64,000 nt of DNA from Pseudomonas sp. DY-1 (GTDB lineage Bacteria; Pseudomonadota; Gammaproteobacteria; Pseudomonadales; Pseudomonadaceae), in the NCBI RefSeq assembly GCF_003626975.1, contig NZ_CP032616.1, forward strand, positions 4,254,001 to 4,318,000. The letters run 5' to 3'. Shown piece by piece: positions 26,721 to 37,329 of the stretch; within the stretch, counting starts at the first letter, position 1; each line of letters opens with the position of its first letter. Both the position numbers and the translations under genes were made by a program. The notes below the pieces were generated by a model that did not search any database, was not told the DNA's origin, and saw only the letters and a program-made list of their open reading frames with translations.

Positions 26721-26729
26721 TGTGGATAA
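26721..26729 (-). promoter_or_regulatory. Perfect DnaA box between atpC and its terminator
   Basis: TGTGGATAA begins 16 bases after the atpC stop and just before the terminator hairpin. This is one of four boxes in this position relative to a stop codon. Confidence 0.7.
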
Positions 26730-26731
26730 GT

Positions 26732-26760
26732 AAAAGGGTAGCCTTGGCTACCCTTTTTCT
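26732..26760 (+). terminator. Terminator of the atp operon
   Basis: AAAAGGGTAG and CTACCCTTTTT pair around CCTTGG, followed by a run of T. This is a classic Rho-independent terminator. Confidence 0.92.
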
Positions 26761-26810
26761 TTTCCGGTTTTCCGGTTTTCGCTTACCAGCCTGATTCGGT
26801 GATCCTCTCC

Positions 26811-28175
26811 ATGTCCCTCGATATAGTCATCCTCGCCGCTGGCCAGGGCACGCGCATGCGTTCGACCCTGCCCAAGGTCCTGCATCCCGTGGCCGGCAAG
26901 GCCATGCTCGGTCACGTCATCGATACCGCGCGCGAGCTCGAGCCCAAGGGCGTCCATGTGGTGATTGGCCACGGTGCTGAAACGGTACGCGAGCGACTGG
27001 CCGCGGACGACCTGAATTTCGTCTTGCAGGCCGAACAACTGGGCACTGGCCATGCCGTCGCCCAGGCCCTGCCGGAGCTTTCTGCCGAGCGAGTGCTGAT
27101 CCTTTACGGCGACGTACCGCTGATCGAGGTGGAGACGCTGCAGCGCCTGCTGGAGAAGGTGAAGGACGATCAGCTTGCCCTGCTCACAGTGGACCTGCTC
27201 GATCCCACCGGCTACGGCCGCATCGTCCGTGATGCTGCGGGCGTGGTGAAGGCCATCGTCGAGCACAAGGATGCAACCCCCGAGCAGCGCGCCATCTGCG
27301 AAGGCAACACAGGCATCCTCGCCGTGCCTGGCAAGCGCCTGGCCGATTGGCTTGGACGGCTCTCCAACAACAATGCCCAGGGCGAGTACTACCTCACTGA
27401 CGTCATTGCAATGGCAGTGGCGGACGGCCTGGTAGTGGCCACGGAGCAGCCCCATGACGCAATGGAAGTGCAGGGCGCCAATGACCGCATCCAGCTGTCT
27501 GAACTCGAGCGCCATTTCCAGAAGCGCGCTGCCCGCCGCCTGATGGCGCAGGGCGTGACCCTACTGGACCCCGCCCGCTTCGACGTGCGTGGCGAAGTGA
27601 AAGTAGGCCGCGATGTGCTCATCGACGTGAACGTCATCCTCGAAGGCCGTGTGGTGATCGAAGACGGTGTGCAGATCGGCCCTAACTGCGTCATCAAGGA
27701 CAGCACCCTGCGTCGTGGGGCAGTGGTCAAGGCCAACAGCCACCTGGAAGGCGCCGAACTGGGTGAGGGCGCCGATTGCGGTCCCTTCGCGCGTCTGCGT
27801 CCGGGGGCGGTGCTGGGCGCGAAGGCCCATGTGGGTAACTTCGTCGAGCTGAAAAACGCCGTGATGGGCGAGGGCGCCAAGGCCGGTCACCTGGCCTACC
27901 TGGGCGACGCCGAGATAGGCGCGCGCACCAACATCGGTGCCGGCACCATCACCTGTAACTACGACGGTGCCAACAAGTTCCGCACTGTCATGGGGGAGGA
28001 TGTGTTCATCGGCTCCAACAGCTCGCTGGTTGCACCGGTCACTTTGGGCGATGGCGTCACCACCGGTGCAGGCTCTACCATCACTCAGGACGTACCGGCT
28101 AACACCCTGGCTGTAGGTCGCGCCAAACAGCGCAATATCGAAGGCTGGAAGCGTCCGGTGAAGATCAAGAAGTAG
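26811..28175 (+). CDS. glmU: Bifunctional UDP-N-acetylglucosamine pyrophosphorylase / glucosamine-1-phosphate N-acetyltransferase
   Basis: A 454-residue bifunctional enzyme making UDP-GlcNAc for peptidoglycan and LPS. The N-terminal uridyltransferase begins with [11 protein letters not shown] and KVLHPVAGK. The C-terminal half is a left-handed beta-helix of hexapeptide repeats with the acetyltransferase active-site region around NFVELKNA and [10 protein letters not shown]. The ATG at 26811 ([11 protein letters not shown]) is chosen over an upstream GTG at 26799. Together with glmS it supplies the hexosamine pathway. Confidence 0.96.
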   Translation: MSLDIVILAAGQGTRMRSTLPKVLHPVAGKAMLGHVIDTARELEPKGVHVVIGHGAETVRERLAADDLNFVLQAEQLGTGHAVAQALPELSAERVLILYGDVPLIEVETLQRLLEKVKDDQLALLTVDLLDPTGYGRIVRDAAGVVKAIVEHKDATPEQRAICEGNTGILAVPGKRLADWLGRLSNNNAQGEYYLTDVIAMAVADGLVVATEQPHDAMEVQGANDRIQLSELERHFQKRAARRLMAQGVTLLDPARFDVRGEVKVGRDVLIDVNVILEGRVVIEDGVQIGPNCVIKDSTLRRGAVVKANSHLEGAELGEGADCGPFARLRPGAVLGAKAHVGNFVELKNAVMGEGAKAGHLAYLGDAEIGARTNIGAGTITCNYDGANKFRTVMGEDVFIGSNSSLVAPVTLGDGVTTGAGSTITQDVPANTLAVGRAKQRNIEGWKRPVKIKK

Positions 28176-28193
28176 TCTGTGGAAAACCAGGGT

Positions 28194-28202
28194 TGTGGAT
28201 AA
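28194..28202 (-). promoter_or_regulatory. Perfect DnaA box between glmU and its terminator
   Basis: TGTGGATAA begins 19 bases after the glmU stop and precedes the terminator hairpin by 13 bases. Confidence 0.7.
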
Positions 28203-28215
28203 CTCACGACCCGAA

Positions 28216-28242
28216 CAAAAAGGCGGCCCAGGCCGCCTTTTG
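28216..28242 (+). terminator. Terminator after glmU
   Basis: CAAAAAGGCGGCC and GGCCGCCTTTTG pair around a two-base gap, followed by T-rich sequence. It separates glmU from glmR-glmS. Confidence 0.88.
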
Positions 28243-28317
28243 TCGTTTTCGGGGTTGACGCGAAAGCTTCGTTAGGTTTTGATTCGCGCCATTATATTTC
28301 GAAACGAAACTTCTTAG

Positions 28318-29085
28318 ATGACGAAACGCAACACGCCTCAGCGCCGCCACGCGATCCTTGCAATGCTCGACGAGCAGGGCGAGGTGAGTGTCGACGAGTT
28401 GGCCAAGGCTTTCGCCACTTCCGAAGTGACTATCCGCAAGGACCTCACCGCCCTCGAAAAGAACGGTTTGCTGCTGCGTCGCTATGGTGGTGCCGTGCCG
28501 ATGCCGCAGGAACTGATCGGCGAAAACAACCAGCCGGTGTCGTCCTACAAGCTAGCCATCGCCCGAGCGGCCGTCGGCTGCATACGCGAGCACGCGCGCA
28601 TCATCATCGACAGCGGCAGCACCACTGCCGCCATGATCCCGGAGCTTGGGCACAAGCCGGGTCTGGTCGTGATGACCAACTCGCTCAACGTCGCCAACGC
28701 CCTGCGCGAACTGGAGCATGAACCTGTGTTGCTGATGACGGGTGGCACGTGGGACCCGCATTCCGAATCGTTCCAGGGCCAGGTAGCCGAGCAGGTCTTG
28801 CGCTCCTACGATTTCGATCAGTTGTTCATTGGCGCCGACGGTATCGACCTGCAGCGCGGTACCTCCACCTTCAACGAACTGCTGGGCCTCTCGCGGGTTA
28901 TGGCCGAGGTGGCGCGCGAGGTGATCGTCATGGCCGAGTCCGACAAGGTCGGCCGACGCATACCCAACCTGGAGCTGCCCTGGAGCAGCATTCATACCCT
29001 GATTACCGATGAGCGCCTTTCTACCGAAGCGCGCGAACAGATAGCCGCGCGTGGGGTCAAGCTGATCTGCGCGCGCATAGATTGA
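28318..29085 (+). CDS. glmR: DeoR-family transcriptional regulator beside glmS (GlmR)
   Basis: A 255-residue DeoR/GlpR-type regulator. The N-terminal winged helix-turn-helix (RRHAILAMLDEQGEVSVDEL, then SEVTIRKDLTALEKNGLLLRRYGGAV) is followed by a sugar-phosphate sensor domain with the DSGSTTAAM ligand loop and the FIGADGIDL block. The gene lies 15 bases before glmS, so it probably controls glmS in response to an amino-sugar phosphate. The P. aeruginosa gene in this place is called glmR. The effector is not visible from sequence. Confidence 0.85.
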   Translation: MTKRNTPQRRHAILAMLDEQGEVSVDELAKAFATSEVTIRKDLTALEKNGLLLRRYGGAVPMPQELIGENNQPVSSYKLAIARAAVGCIREHARIIIDSGSTTAAMIPELGHKPGLVVMTNSLNVANALRELEHEPVLLMTGGTWDPHSESFQGQVAEQVLRSYDFDQLFIGADGIDLQRGTSTFNELLGLSRVMAEVAREVIVMAESDKVGRRIPNLELPWSSIHTLITDERLSTEAREQIAARGVKLICARID

Positions 29086-29100
29086 GATAGGAGAACAGTC

Positions 29101-30936
29101 ATGTGTGGCATCGTTGGCGCCATCGCCGAGCGTAATATCACCCCAATCCTGGTCGAGGGCCTGAAGCGCCTTGAGTACCGTGGCTATGACAGCGCCGGTG
29201 TCGCGGTCTACACCAACGACGGTGCGCTGGATCGCCGCCGCAGAGTAGGCAAGGTGTCTGAACTGGAGCAAGCCCTCGCTGAACAACCCCTGCTTGGCCG
29301 TCTGGGCATCGCCCACACCCGCTGGGCCACTCACGGTGCCCCCAGCGAGCGTAATGCTCACCCGCACTTCTCCGGCAACCAGCTGGCGGTTGTCCACAAC
29401 GGCATCATCGAGAACTACGAAGCCTTGCGTGAGCAGCTCAAGGCGCTGGACTACGTGTTCACCTCGGATACCGACACCGAAGTCATCGTGCATCTGCTGA
29501 ATCACAAGCTGAAAACCATCCCTGACCTCGCCGATGCGCTCAAGGCCGCCGTGCCGGAGCTGCATGGCGCCTATGGCCTGGCGGTTATCAGCGCCAGTCA
29601 GCCGGACCGCCTGCTCGCCGCCCGCAGCGGCAGCCCGTTGGTGATCGGCCTGGGCCTGGGCGAGAACTTTCTTGCTTCCGACCAATTGGCCCTGCGCCAG
29701 GTCACCGACCGTTTCATTTACCTGGAAGAGGGCGACATCGCCGAGATCCGCCGTGACAGCGTGCAGATCTGGGACGAGCAGGGTCGTGCCGTGCAGCGTG
29801 AGCAGGTGCAGTATCACGAAGGTGCCGAAGCTGCCGATAAGGGCGAGTACCGCCACTTCATGCTCAAGGAAATCCATGAGCAGCCCAAGGTCGTCCAGCG
29901 CACCATGGAAGGCCGTCTCGGCGCTGACCATGTGCTGGTGAACGCATTCGGGCCGCGTGCGGCTGAGCTCTTTGCCAAAGTGCGCAATGTGCAGATCGTC
30001 GCCTGCGGCACCAGCTACCACGCCGGCATGGTCGCGCGTTACTGGCTAGAAGACCTGGCCGGTATCCCCTGCCAGATCGAAGTAGCCAGCGAGTTCCGTT
30101 ACCGCAAGGTAGTGGTCCAGCCGGACACCCTGTTCGTCACCATTTCCCAGTCCGGCGAAACCGCCGATACCTTGGCCGCCCTGCGCAATGCCAAGGAACT
30201 GGGTTACCTGACCAGCCTGGCCATCTGTAACGTTGGTACCAGTTCCCTGGTGCGCGAATCCGACCTGACCCTGCTGACCCAGGCAGGTCCGGAAATCGGT
30301 GTCGCTTCTACCAAGGCCTTCACTACCCAGCTGGTTGGCCTGTTGCTGCTGACGCTGTCGCTCGGCCAGGTGCGCGGTACCCTGGAAACTGGCGTCGAAG
30401 CCCATCTGGTGGACGAACTCCGTCGCCTGCCGACTCGCCTGGGCGAAGCCCTGGCAATGGACAAGACCATCGAGAAAGTGGCCGAACTGTTCGCCGAGAA
30501 GCACCACACGCTGTTCCTTGGCCGTGGCGCGCAATATCCGGTGGCGATGGAGGGATCGCTGAAGCTCAAGGAAATCTCCTACATCCACGCTGAAGCCTAT
30601 CCGGCCGGCGAGCTCAAGCATGGCCCGCTGGCGCTAGTGGACAGCGATATGCCGGTGGTCACCGTTGCCCCAAACAACGAGCTAGTGGAGAAACTCAAGT
30701 CCAACCTGCAGGAAGTTCGAGCTCGGGGCGGCCAGCTGATCGTCTTCGCCGACGGCGAAGCCGGCATCGACAATGGAGAGGGGACTCACGTGGTGGCCAT
30801 GCCGCACATCGACGATGTACTGACGCCGATCCTCTACACCATCCCGCTGCAGCTGCTGTCCTACTACGTCGCCGTGCTCAAGGGCACCGACGTTGACCAG
30901 CCGCGCAACCTGGCGAAATCGGTAACCGTGGAGTAA
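29101..30936 (+). CDS. glmS: Glutamine--fructose-6-phosphate aminotransferase (isomerizing)
   Basis: A 611-residue enzyme making glucosamine-6-phosphate from fructose-6-phosphate and glutamine. The N-terminal nucleophile is Cys after the initiator Met ([11 protein letters not shown]); [10 protein letters not shown] and the glutaminase block follow. Two SIS domains ([26 protein letters not shown]) bind the sugar phosphate, and the C-terminus is the usual KSVTVE. The 3' end is the recognition sequence for Tn7 TnsD, and no insertion is present. Confidence 0.97.
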   Translation: MCGIVGAIAERNITPILVEGLKRLEYRGYDSAGVAVYTNDGALDRRRRVGKVSELEQALAEQPLLGRLGIAHTRWATHGAPSERNAHPHFSGNQLAVVHNGIIENYEALREQLKALDYVFTSDTDTEVIVHLLNHKLKTIPDLADALKAAVPELHGAYGLAVISASQPDRLLAARSGSPLVIGLGLGENFLASDQLALRQVTDRFIYLEEGDIAEIRRDSVQIWDEQGRAVQREQVQYHEGAEAADKGEYRHFMLKEIHEQPKVVQRTMEGRLGADHVLVNAFGPRAAELFAKVRNVQIVACGTSYHAGMVARYWLEDLAGIPCQIEVASEFRYRKVVVQPDTLFVTISQSGETADTLAALRNAKELGYLTSLAICNVGTSSLVRESDLTLLTQAGPEIGVASTKAFTTQLVGLLLLTLSLGQVRGTLETGVEAHLVDELRRLPTRLGEALAMDKTIEKVAELFAEKHHTLFLGRGAQYPVAMEGSLKLKEISYIHAEAYPAGELKHGPLALVDSDMPVVTVAPNNELVEKLKSNLQEVRARGGQLIVFADGEAGIDNGEGTHVVAMPHIDDVLTPILYTIPLQLLSYYVAVLKGTDVDQPRNLAKSVTVE

Positions 30937-30965
30937 CGCGGTTTCTGGTTGAATGACGGCGCCCC
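30900..30965 (+). other. attTn7 site (unoccupied)
   Basis: The last codons of glmS plus about 25 bases downstream form the standard Tn7 target. The stop is at 30934-30936, and the expected insertion point near 30961 falls in the terminator hairpin. The next gene follows without any Tn7-like genes or end repeats. Confidence 0.7.
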
Positions 30966-30985
30966 TTGGGCGCCGTTTCTATTTT
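30956..30985 (+). terminator. Terminator of glmS
   Basis: ACGGCGCCC and GGGCGCCGT pair around CTT, followed by TTCTATTTT, 20 bases after the stop. Confidence 0.9.
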
Positions 30986-31145
30986 GGGCAATAGGTGAAG
31001 GATTCAGCCTCCCGCTTGGGGGCGGGAACATATGTCCAAGCGGTATCACGAATGCAATGCAAAGCCGCTTGAATCGTTGCCGTGTTCAGGAGGTCAAACC
31101 TGCTGAGCGGGCCGGAATGCCGGATTGAAGGTGCTTGCGGCCGGC

Positions 31146-31175
31146 GCTATCGAGAGAAACTATCAACTCGATAGC
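31146..31175. promoter_or_regulatory. Inverted repeat upstream of the cyclopropane-synthase-like gene
   Basis: GCTATCGAG (31146-31154) and CTCGATAGC (31167-31175) form a perfect 9-bp inverted repeat with a 12-base centre, 58 bases before the ATG at 31234. It could be an operator or an mRNA leader hairpin. The remaining sequence from the glmS terminator to here (about 160 bp) shows nothing I can name. Confidence 0.45.
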
Positions 31176-31233
31176 CTGACAACTTTATAGGTTGGTCTAC
31201 CTTTCCAGTGTTCTTGGTGAAGGAGGAGTTCCT

Positions 31234-32421
31234 ATGCTTGCGCAACTTCCGCCGGTCATCCGCGATCTGAAATTACCCCTGCGGGTGCTGCTCTGGGACG
31301 GCAAGGAGATCGAACTTGGCCCCAACCCCACCGTGACCATGAGGTTGAAGGATCCCAGCGTGGTCTCCTTGCTGGCGCGACCCAGCCTCGACACTCTGGG
31401 AGCCGCCTATGTGGAAGGACGTCTGGAGCTGGATGGGCCGATCCTGGAGGTTATTCGCGTCGGCGATGCCCTGAGCGAGGCGATGATCGGCAAGGAGGAT
31501 GAGTCGGTGCCGGCGCGCCAGTCCCACGACAAGGCCACCGATGCCGCTGCCATTTCCTACCACTACGACCTGTCCAACGATTTTTACGCTCTATGGCTCG
31601 ATCGGGAGATGGTTTACTCCTGCGCCTATTTCCCCACCGGCACCGAGGACCTCGGGACTGCACAGCTGGCCAAGCTACACCACCTCTGCCGCAAGCTTCG
31701 CCTCAAGGCTGGCGAGTACTTGCTCGATGTCGGCTGTGGCTGGGGTGGGCTGGCGCGCTTCGCCGCACGCGAGTATGGCGTTCGTGTATTCGGCATCACG
31801 CTGAGCCGTGAACAGCTGGCCCTGGCGCGTGAGCGGGTGAAGGCCGAGGGGCTTGAGGGCCAGGTCGAGCTGGAACTGCTGGACTATCGCGACCTGCCGC
31901 AGGATGGCCGCTTCGACAAAGTGGTCAGCGTCGGTATGTTCGAGCACGTAGGTCATGCGAATCTGCCGGTGTACTGCCAGCGCCTGTTCGGCGCAGTACG
32001 CGACGGCGGGTTGGTGATGAACCATGGCATCACCGCCCGGCATCCCGACGGTCGTCCAGTCGGCCGCGGCGCTGGGGAATTCATCGACCGCTACGTATTC
32101 CCCCATGGTGAGCTGCCGCATCTGGCCACCATGGTGACCGAGCTGAGTCTGGCTGGAATGGAAGTGGTGGATGTGGAAAGCCTGCGGCTGCACTACGCGC
32201 GGACCCTCGAACTCTGGAGCGCCAATCTGGAAGCCAATCTTGCCAAGGCCTCCAGGCTGGTGCCCGAACAGGCGCTGCGTATCTGGCGGCTGTATCTGGC
32301 GGGATGCTCCCATGCCTTCCAGAAAGGTTGGATCAATCTGCACCAGATCCTCGTGACCAAGCCCCATGCAAATGGCTCCCATGAGTTGCCCTGGAGCCGC
32401 GCCGACCTCTACCCCGGATAG
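31234..32421 (+). CDS. Cyclopropane-fatty-acyl-phospholipid synthase family protein
   Basis: A 395-residue SAM-dependent enzyme of the CFA synthase/mycolic acid methyltransferase family. It has an N-terminal lipid-contact region of about 115 residues. Then come HYDLSNDFYALWLDREMVYS, the SAM motif LLDVGCGWGGLARFAA (about residue 165), the MFEHVGHANL block and a C-terminal helical tail. The ATG at 31234 has an ideal ribosome site (AAGGAGG). P. aeruginosa has a homologue near glmS distinct from its main cfa gene, so the lipid substrate here is uncertain. The 3' end overlaps folE2 tail to tail by 13 bases. Confidence 0.85.
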   Translation: MLAQLPPVIRDLKLPLRVLLWDGKEIELGPNPTVTMRLKDPSVVSLLARPSLDTLGAAYVEGRLELDGPILEVIRVGDALSEAMIGKEDESVPARQSHDKATDAAAISYHYDLSNDFYALWLDREMVYSCAYFPTGTEDLGTAQLAKLHHLCRKLRLKAGEYLLDVGCGWGGLARFAAREYGVRVFGITLSREQLALARERVKAEGLEGQVELELLDYRDLPQDGRFDKVVSVGMFEHVGHANLPVYCQRLFGAVRDGGLVMNHGITARHPDGRPVGRGAGEFIDRYVFPHGELPHLATMVTELSLAGMEVVDVESLRLHYARTLELWSANLEANLAKASRLVPEQALRIWRLYLAGCSHAFQKGWINLHQILVTKPHANGSHELPWSRADLYPG

Positions 32422-33299
32422 CGCCAGGCATATTCGGCGACGGCGTCGTGCGCGTGGAGGCTCTCTGCGTGCACGACCCGTAGTCGGAACCCCTCCTGCC
32501 AATCCTGCTGTTGCAATGCGCTGCCCAGGCGCCTGGCGGCATCCTCGCAGAACATCAGATTTTGGCCATTGGCCAGGGCGAAGGCCTGTTCGTCTGCGCG
32601 CCTGACTGCGGTCTGTACAGCTGTGCCGAGTGCGGCTTCCGCCAGGTCGGCCAGGCGCCGAAGCGGCATGGTTCCCTCCGCGCCCAGGCGCAGCCAGATC
32701 GTGGCATTGCTGCGCTGGCTATGGGGCGTTGCGACGATTCCTTCAATACTCCCCAGCCAGGCAAGTACCTGTTCCGGGTCCAGTTCGTGGCCGGAAAAAT
32801 CTTCGGCGAAGCGCTGCTGGATCAATTGTCGGGCCAGGGCTGCTGAGCACGGGCAAGTGGAGGAATAGGCCAACTGCAATTGAAGTTCCACGTGAAACCC
32901 CCATGGATCCTGGCGTGCACAGACTTCGAAGGGATAGCTCTTCCAGCCAGCTAGTTGGCTCACCAGGGCCGGACGCTGCAACAGAACCTCCCCATGCAGC
33001 CGCAAGCTGGCACTGGAGGACAAGCCCCGATGGCTGTCGAGGAAGCGATCCAGGACCCGGTGCAGCTGCTCAGCGGAGACCTCCTCCTGCTCCAGTTCCT
33101 CCAGTGCCAGATAGAGACGCGACATATGGATGCCACGGGCGCTGCCGTCATCCAGGCTGACCCCGGCATCGACGCGGGCGGTAATACGCTGCCCTTCCAG
33201 CAAAATTGGTTGGGCGATACCGCACATGCCGACCCAGTTCAGGGGGAGGGAGAGGGAGGCACTTTCGGAGGCTACATCCGGCAAGACGATGGCATTCAT
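32409..33299 (-). CDS. folE2: GTP cyclohydrolase FolE2 (type IB, zinc-independent)
   Basis: A 296-residue GTP cyclohydrolase that makes 7,8-dihydroneopterin triphosphate for folate without a strict zinc requirement, replacing FolE when zinc is scarce. The catalytic cysteine is in STCPCS (residues 147-152), and RGIHMSRLYLALEEL at about 55-69 is the conserved active-site helix. The ATG at 33299 is chosen over a start at 33581, which would run antisense through dksA2. It is divergent from dksA2, with a Zur-type operator between them. A ParB site candidate (32885-32898) lies in its coding sequence. Confidence 0.93.
   Translation of the reverse strand: MNAIVLPDVASESASLSLPLNWVGMCGIAQPILLEGQRITARVDAGVSLDDGSARGIHMSRLYLALEELEQEEVSAEQLHRVLDRFLDSHRGLSSSASLRLHGEVLLQRPALVSQLAGWKSYPFEVCARQDPWGFHVELQLQLAYSSTCPCSAALARQLIQQRFAEDFSGHELDPEQVLAWLGSIEGIVATPHSQRSNATIWLRLGAEGTMPLRRLADLAEAALGTAVQTAVRRADEQAFALANGQNLMFCEDAARRLGSALQQQDWQEGFRLRVVHAESLHAHDAVAEYAWRYPG
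32885..32898. other. Candidate parS site inside folE2
   Basis: GTTCCACGTGAAAC fits the general parS core GTTNCACGTGNAAC exactly, though it is not a perfect palindrome because one half is the C type and the other the A type. It is about 22 kb from oriC, farther out than the recF sites. Confidence 0.6.
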
Positions 33300-33326
33300 C
33301 GGGAGGCTCTTGAAAAGAATGAACAA

Positions 33327-33341
33327 TGTTATGTTATAACA
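33327..33341. promoter_or_regulatory. Zur operator between folE2 and dksA2
   Basis: TGTTATGTTATAACA contains GTTAT-N3-ATAAC, the spacing and half-sites of gammaproteobacterial Zur boxes. It sits 28 bases from the folE2 start and 25 from the dksA2 start, so one repressor site can control both zinc-sparing genes. Confidence 0.8.
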
Positions 33342-33365
33342 AATTAAGCATTGAAGATCGCCACC

Positions 33366-33785
33366 ATGCCAGACATTTCCCTCAGCCGCGAAGAACTCCT
33401 GGCCCAGCCTGCCGAGGCCTATATGAACCGGGCACAGCGGACGTTCTTCCGCAACTTGCTGGAACGCCAGCGCGAAGAACTGCGTCAGCACATCGACAGT
33501 GAATTTGGCGCCCTGCGAGAAGTCGAGCCCGTCAGCGACGCCCTCGACCTCGCCAGCCGGGAGGAACAGCGCCTCTGGCAACTGCGGTTACTGGAGCGGG
33601 ACAAGCGGCTGCTGGACAAGATCGACGACGCCCTGGAACGCCTGGCCAGGGGCGATTACGGCTGGTGCGAGGAGAGCGGCGAGCCCATCGGCTTGCGCCG
33701 GCTGCTGTTGAGGCCAACCGCAACCCTCTGCCTCGAAGCCAAACAACGCCAGGAACTCAAAGAACGCCACCAGCGCCCCGCCTGA
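33366..33785 (+). CDS. dksA2: Zinc-independent DksA paralogue (DksA2)
   Basis: A 139-residue secondary-channel RNA polymerase factor that works with ppGpp. The coiled coil runs through residues about 30-100. The zinc-finger region reads [10 protein letters not shown] and then LCLEAK: only two of the four zinc-binding cysteines of DksA remain (the others are Ser and Ala), the hallmark of the zinc-free paralogue used under zinc starvation. The start is ATG 33366, 25 bases from the Zur box. zigA follows 11 bases downstream. Confidence 0.92.
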   Translation: MPDISLSREELLAQPAEAYMNRAQRTFFRNLLERQREELRQHIDSEFGALREVEPVSDALDLASREEQRLWQLRLLERDKRLLDKIDDALERLARGDYGWCEESGEPIGLRRLLLRPTATLCLEAKQRQELKERHQRPA

Positions 33786-33796
33786 AGGACACCACC

Positions 33797-35004
<1,208 letters not shown>

Positions 35005-35005
<1 letters not shown>

Positions 35006-35649
35006 TGTTGGTGAACCTGTCGAGCTGCCCGCCCCGGCAGCTACAAGGCGACAGCCCGGATGTTCTGGCGGAGGTGCTGCGGGACGAGGTCAACCTCGCC
35101 ATCTGGCAACGCCAGCTTCCACCGCATGTCCAGGGCTTCGCCAATAGCCTGCTGGGCTTGGGCGAACCGCTGGCCGAGTCCCTGTGCATTGAGCTGCAGG
35201 AGGGTTACGACAGCCCTGAACTCCCCACCCTGGCTGCCGGATTCGCCGATCTGGAGGGCTATCAGGGCTTCGTCGCCGACGTTGGCTGGCTGGTGCGGGC
35301 CTTCGCCTGCCTGGTGGACGCGCGGCGCATTGGGCTGCGCCTGCGCCGCCTGGACAGGGCCATGTGCCCGCGCTTTCACGTCGATCATGTGCCGCTACGG
35401 TTGATTACCACCTACGTGGGGGCTGGTAGCCAATGGTTGCGGGACGGTGCAATGTCCCGTTCAGCTCTGGGCGATCCGTCCGCTGAACCGGCTGGGGATG
35501 TGGATAACCAGCAGTTGGCTGCGGGTCACGTGGCGCTGTTCAAGGGCGAGAAGTGGCTGGGCAATGAAGGCCGTGGAATTATCCACAGGTCGCCCCAGCT
35601 TACGCCCGGAGAAAGCCGCTTGCTGCTCACGCTGGATTGGCTGGGGTAG
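35005..35649 (+). CDS. DUF1826 family protein of the zinc-starvation operon
   Basis: A 214-residue protein of the DUF1826 family, coupled to zigA by a TGATG overlap. The C-terminal half has RFHVDHVPLRL (His125, Asp127), then IIHRSP (His194) and ESRLLLTL (Arg205). This H-x-D...H...R layout recalls iron/2-oxoglutarate dioxygenases, which is only my inference. The context (dksA2-zigA) suggests a role when zinc is limiting. Two perfect DnaA boxes (35499 and 35579) lie in its coding sequence. Confidence 0.75.
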
Positions 35650-35659
35650 GTGCGAAGCC

Positions 35660-36007
35660 CTATTCCCACTTTCCCTGGCTCTGGGTTTCGCAGAAAGGCT
35701 TCAGGTAGCGCGCATCGCTGGCGACGCCGTAGTAGTGGATGTCCTGGCGGTACAGCTGGTTGCTGACCTTGGCATTGCGACAGACGCCAAAAGCGCCGGT
35801 GGGGCAGTTATCCACAAAGCTCACCTCCACTTTCTGCCCTTTCATTTCCGGCTTGCAGAAGCCGTCACGAAAGAGTTGCGGCGGGATGCTACGGTTCTCC
35901 TGACAGAGCTTCACGTCCAGTCCATCGCCCTGGCTGTGGACAACACAGGCTTCGGCATGGGCTTCGACTGAGAGCAACAGCAGCAAAGGCAGCAAACAGG
36001 CGCGCAT
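35660..36007 (-). CDS. Secreted cysteine-rich small protein of unknown function
   Basis: A 115-residue protein with a clear signal peptide (MRACLLPLLLLLSVEAHA, cleavage after about residue 18). The mature part has six cysteines (21, 35, 51, 68, 76, 106), enough for three disulfides in the periplasm. I do not recognise a family. The ATG at 36007 is chosen because the signal peptide starts there; a longer frame to 36139 overlaps the divergent gene. It is convergent with the DUF1826 gene. A perfect DnaA box lies at 35808-35816 inside the gene. Confidence 0.7.
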   Translation of the reverse strand: MRACLLPLLLLLSVEAHAEACVVHSQGDGLDVKLCQENRSIPPQLFRDGFCKPEMKGQKVEVSFVDNCPTGAFGVCRNAKVSNQLYRQDIHYYGVASDARYLKPFCETQSQGKWE

Positions 36008-36086
36008 CGGAGGTCTTCCAGAACATGAAGGCAGCGACTCTAGCACGGCGCTTTCTAAGCGGGTTGTGAGCAAGCACCATATCCCA

Positions 36087-37052
36087 ATGCTTACCCACAT
36101 CCCTACCCATCTCATCGCCGGGCCCTTGGGCGCCGGCAAGACCAGCCTGATCCGTCAGTTGCTGGCACAACGGCCTGCCCACGAACGCTGGGCGGTCTTG
36201 ATCAACGAATTCGGCCAGATCGGCCTGGACGCGGCACTGCTGGCCAGCAGCGACGACGGCATCGCCATGGCCGAAGTAGCAGGCGGCTGTGTCTGCTGTG
36301 TCAACGGCGCGCCCTTCCAGGTTGGGCTGGGCCGGCTACTGCGCAAGGCACGGCCGGACCGGCTGCTGATCGAACCCTCCGGACTCGGACACCCTGTCGA
36401 GCTACTGCGACAGCTACGCGAACCGCCGTGGGAGGGCGTTTTGGCGCTACAGCCGAGCGTCATGGTGCTGGACGCGGCGGCGCTGGCTACGGGCCAGCTA
36501 CTGCCAGACAGCCAGCGGGAGGCGCTTCTGGATGCTGGCTTAGTGCTACTAAACAAGGCCGAAGGCCTGGATTCGGCTACCTGTGAACAACTTGCCGCAA
36601 CATTGCCAAGTGTTCCCCGGCTGTGGACGACGCACGGCATGCTAGATATACAGCAGCTTCCAGGAATCCATGCACAATCTGGAAAAACTGTTGGTATCAA
36701 CGACTTACCAACAGGTGTGGATAAACAACCGATTCTGTGGAGAAATTCTGCCGAACCGGTCTGCCAGATACAGGCCGGTGATGACGGTTGGAGCATCGGT
36801 TGGCGTTGGCATCCGAGCCAGCGATTCGATCCGATCCGCCTGCAGACTTGGCTGGCCAGCCTGCCCTGGCGCCGCGCCAAGCTGGTGGTGCAGACCAGCG
36901 CTGGCTGGCTGTCCGGCAACTTCCTGGGAGGCGCACCGATCCATTGGCAGGCCAGCGAATGGCGCAAGGATTCGCGATTGGAACTGATATTCGCCGGTCC
37001 CCAGGACGAGGCGGCGTTGAAGGCTGGAATGGCGGCTTGCCGCCTGGGCTGA
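36087..37052 (+). CDS. CobW/COG0523-family GTPase, second copy
   Basis: A 321-residue metal-trafficking GTPase. Walker A GAGKTS is near residue 16 and the CxCC motif CVCC at 68-71 (AGGCVCCVNGAPF). NKAE and a short CobW_C domain (about 225-320) follow. It is clearly distinct from ZigA in its short C-terminal domain and YjiA/CobW-type core. ATG 36087 (MLTHIPTHLIAG) is preferred; a GTG at 36066 is in frame. A second COG0523 gene in this locus supports a metal-homeostasis role. It contains a perfect DnaA box at 36716. Confidence 0.83.
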   Translation: MLTHIPTHLIAGPLGAGKTSLIRQLLAQRPAHERWAVLINEFGQIGLDAALLASSDDGIAMAEVAGGCVCCVNGAPFQVGLGRLLRKARPDRLLIEPSGLGHPVELLRQLREPPWEGVLALQPSVMVLDAAALATGQLLPDSQREALLDAGLVLLNKAEGLDSATCEQLAATLPSVPRLWTTHGMLDIQQLPGIHAQSGKTVGINDLPTGVDKQPILWRNSAEPVCQIQAGDDGWSIGWRWHPSQRFDPIRLQTWLASLPWRRAKLVVQTSAGWLSGNFLGGAPIHWQASEWRKDSRLELIFAGPQDEAALKAGMAACRLG

Positions 37053-37223
37053 GAGAAGGTTTGTGGATGGCCGGTGTCGATTCGCCTGCCCGGGCTCGCA
37101 GGATGAAACCGCTTGGGTAGGGGACGCTGTGTGTTCAGCCGGGGGATATAGGTGACAGGTGCCGGTCCAGGCCAAGCGAACTTCGCTGCCCCGTTCAAAG
37201 CAAAAGCGCGAACCTGCGGTTCC

Positions 37224-37250
37224 CTTGGCGATTGAAATCGCCCCTACAAG
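37224..37250 (+). repeat. Short Pseudomonas-type intergenic repeat, copy 1
   Basis: CTTGGCGATTGAAATCGCCC followed by CTACAAG, with the 7-bp hairpin GGCGATT/AATCGCC. Together with the preceding GAACCTGCGG it recurs in reverse orientation at 38847-38892, on the other side of the transporter gene. Confidence 0.65.
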
Positions 37251-37280
37251 GAACGCACCCGGATGCATTCCCCCGGAAAC

Positions 37281-37304
37281 GAAAACGGGCCCCGCAGGGC
37301 CCGT
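37281..37304 (-). terminator. Terminator of the dicarboxylate transporter gene
   Basis: ACGGGCCC/GGGCCCGT with a four-base loop. On the minus strand it is followed by TTTTC, 26 bases after the stop. Confidence 0.85.
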
Positions 37305-37329
37305 CTGATGCTGTCGATCCTATCCGGGA

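Noticed and set aside
30900..31233. Tn7-like insertion downstream of glmS
   Set aside because: No transposition genes or end repeats; the next gene follows normally.
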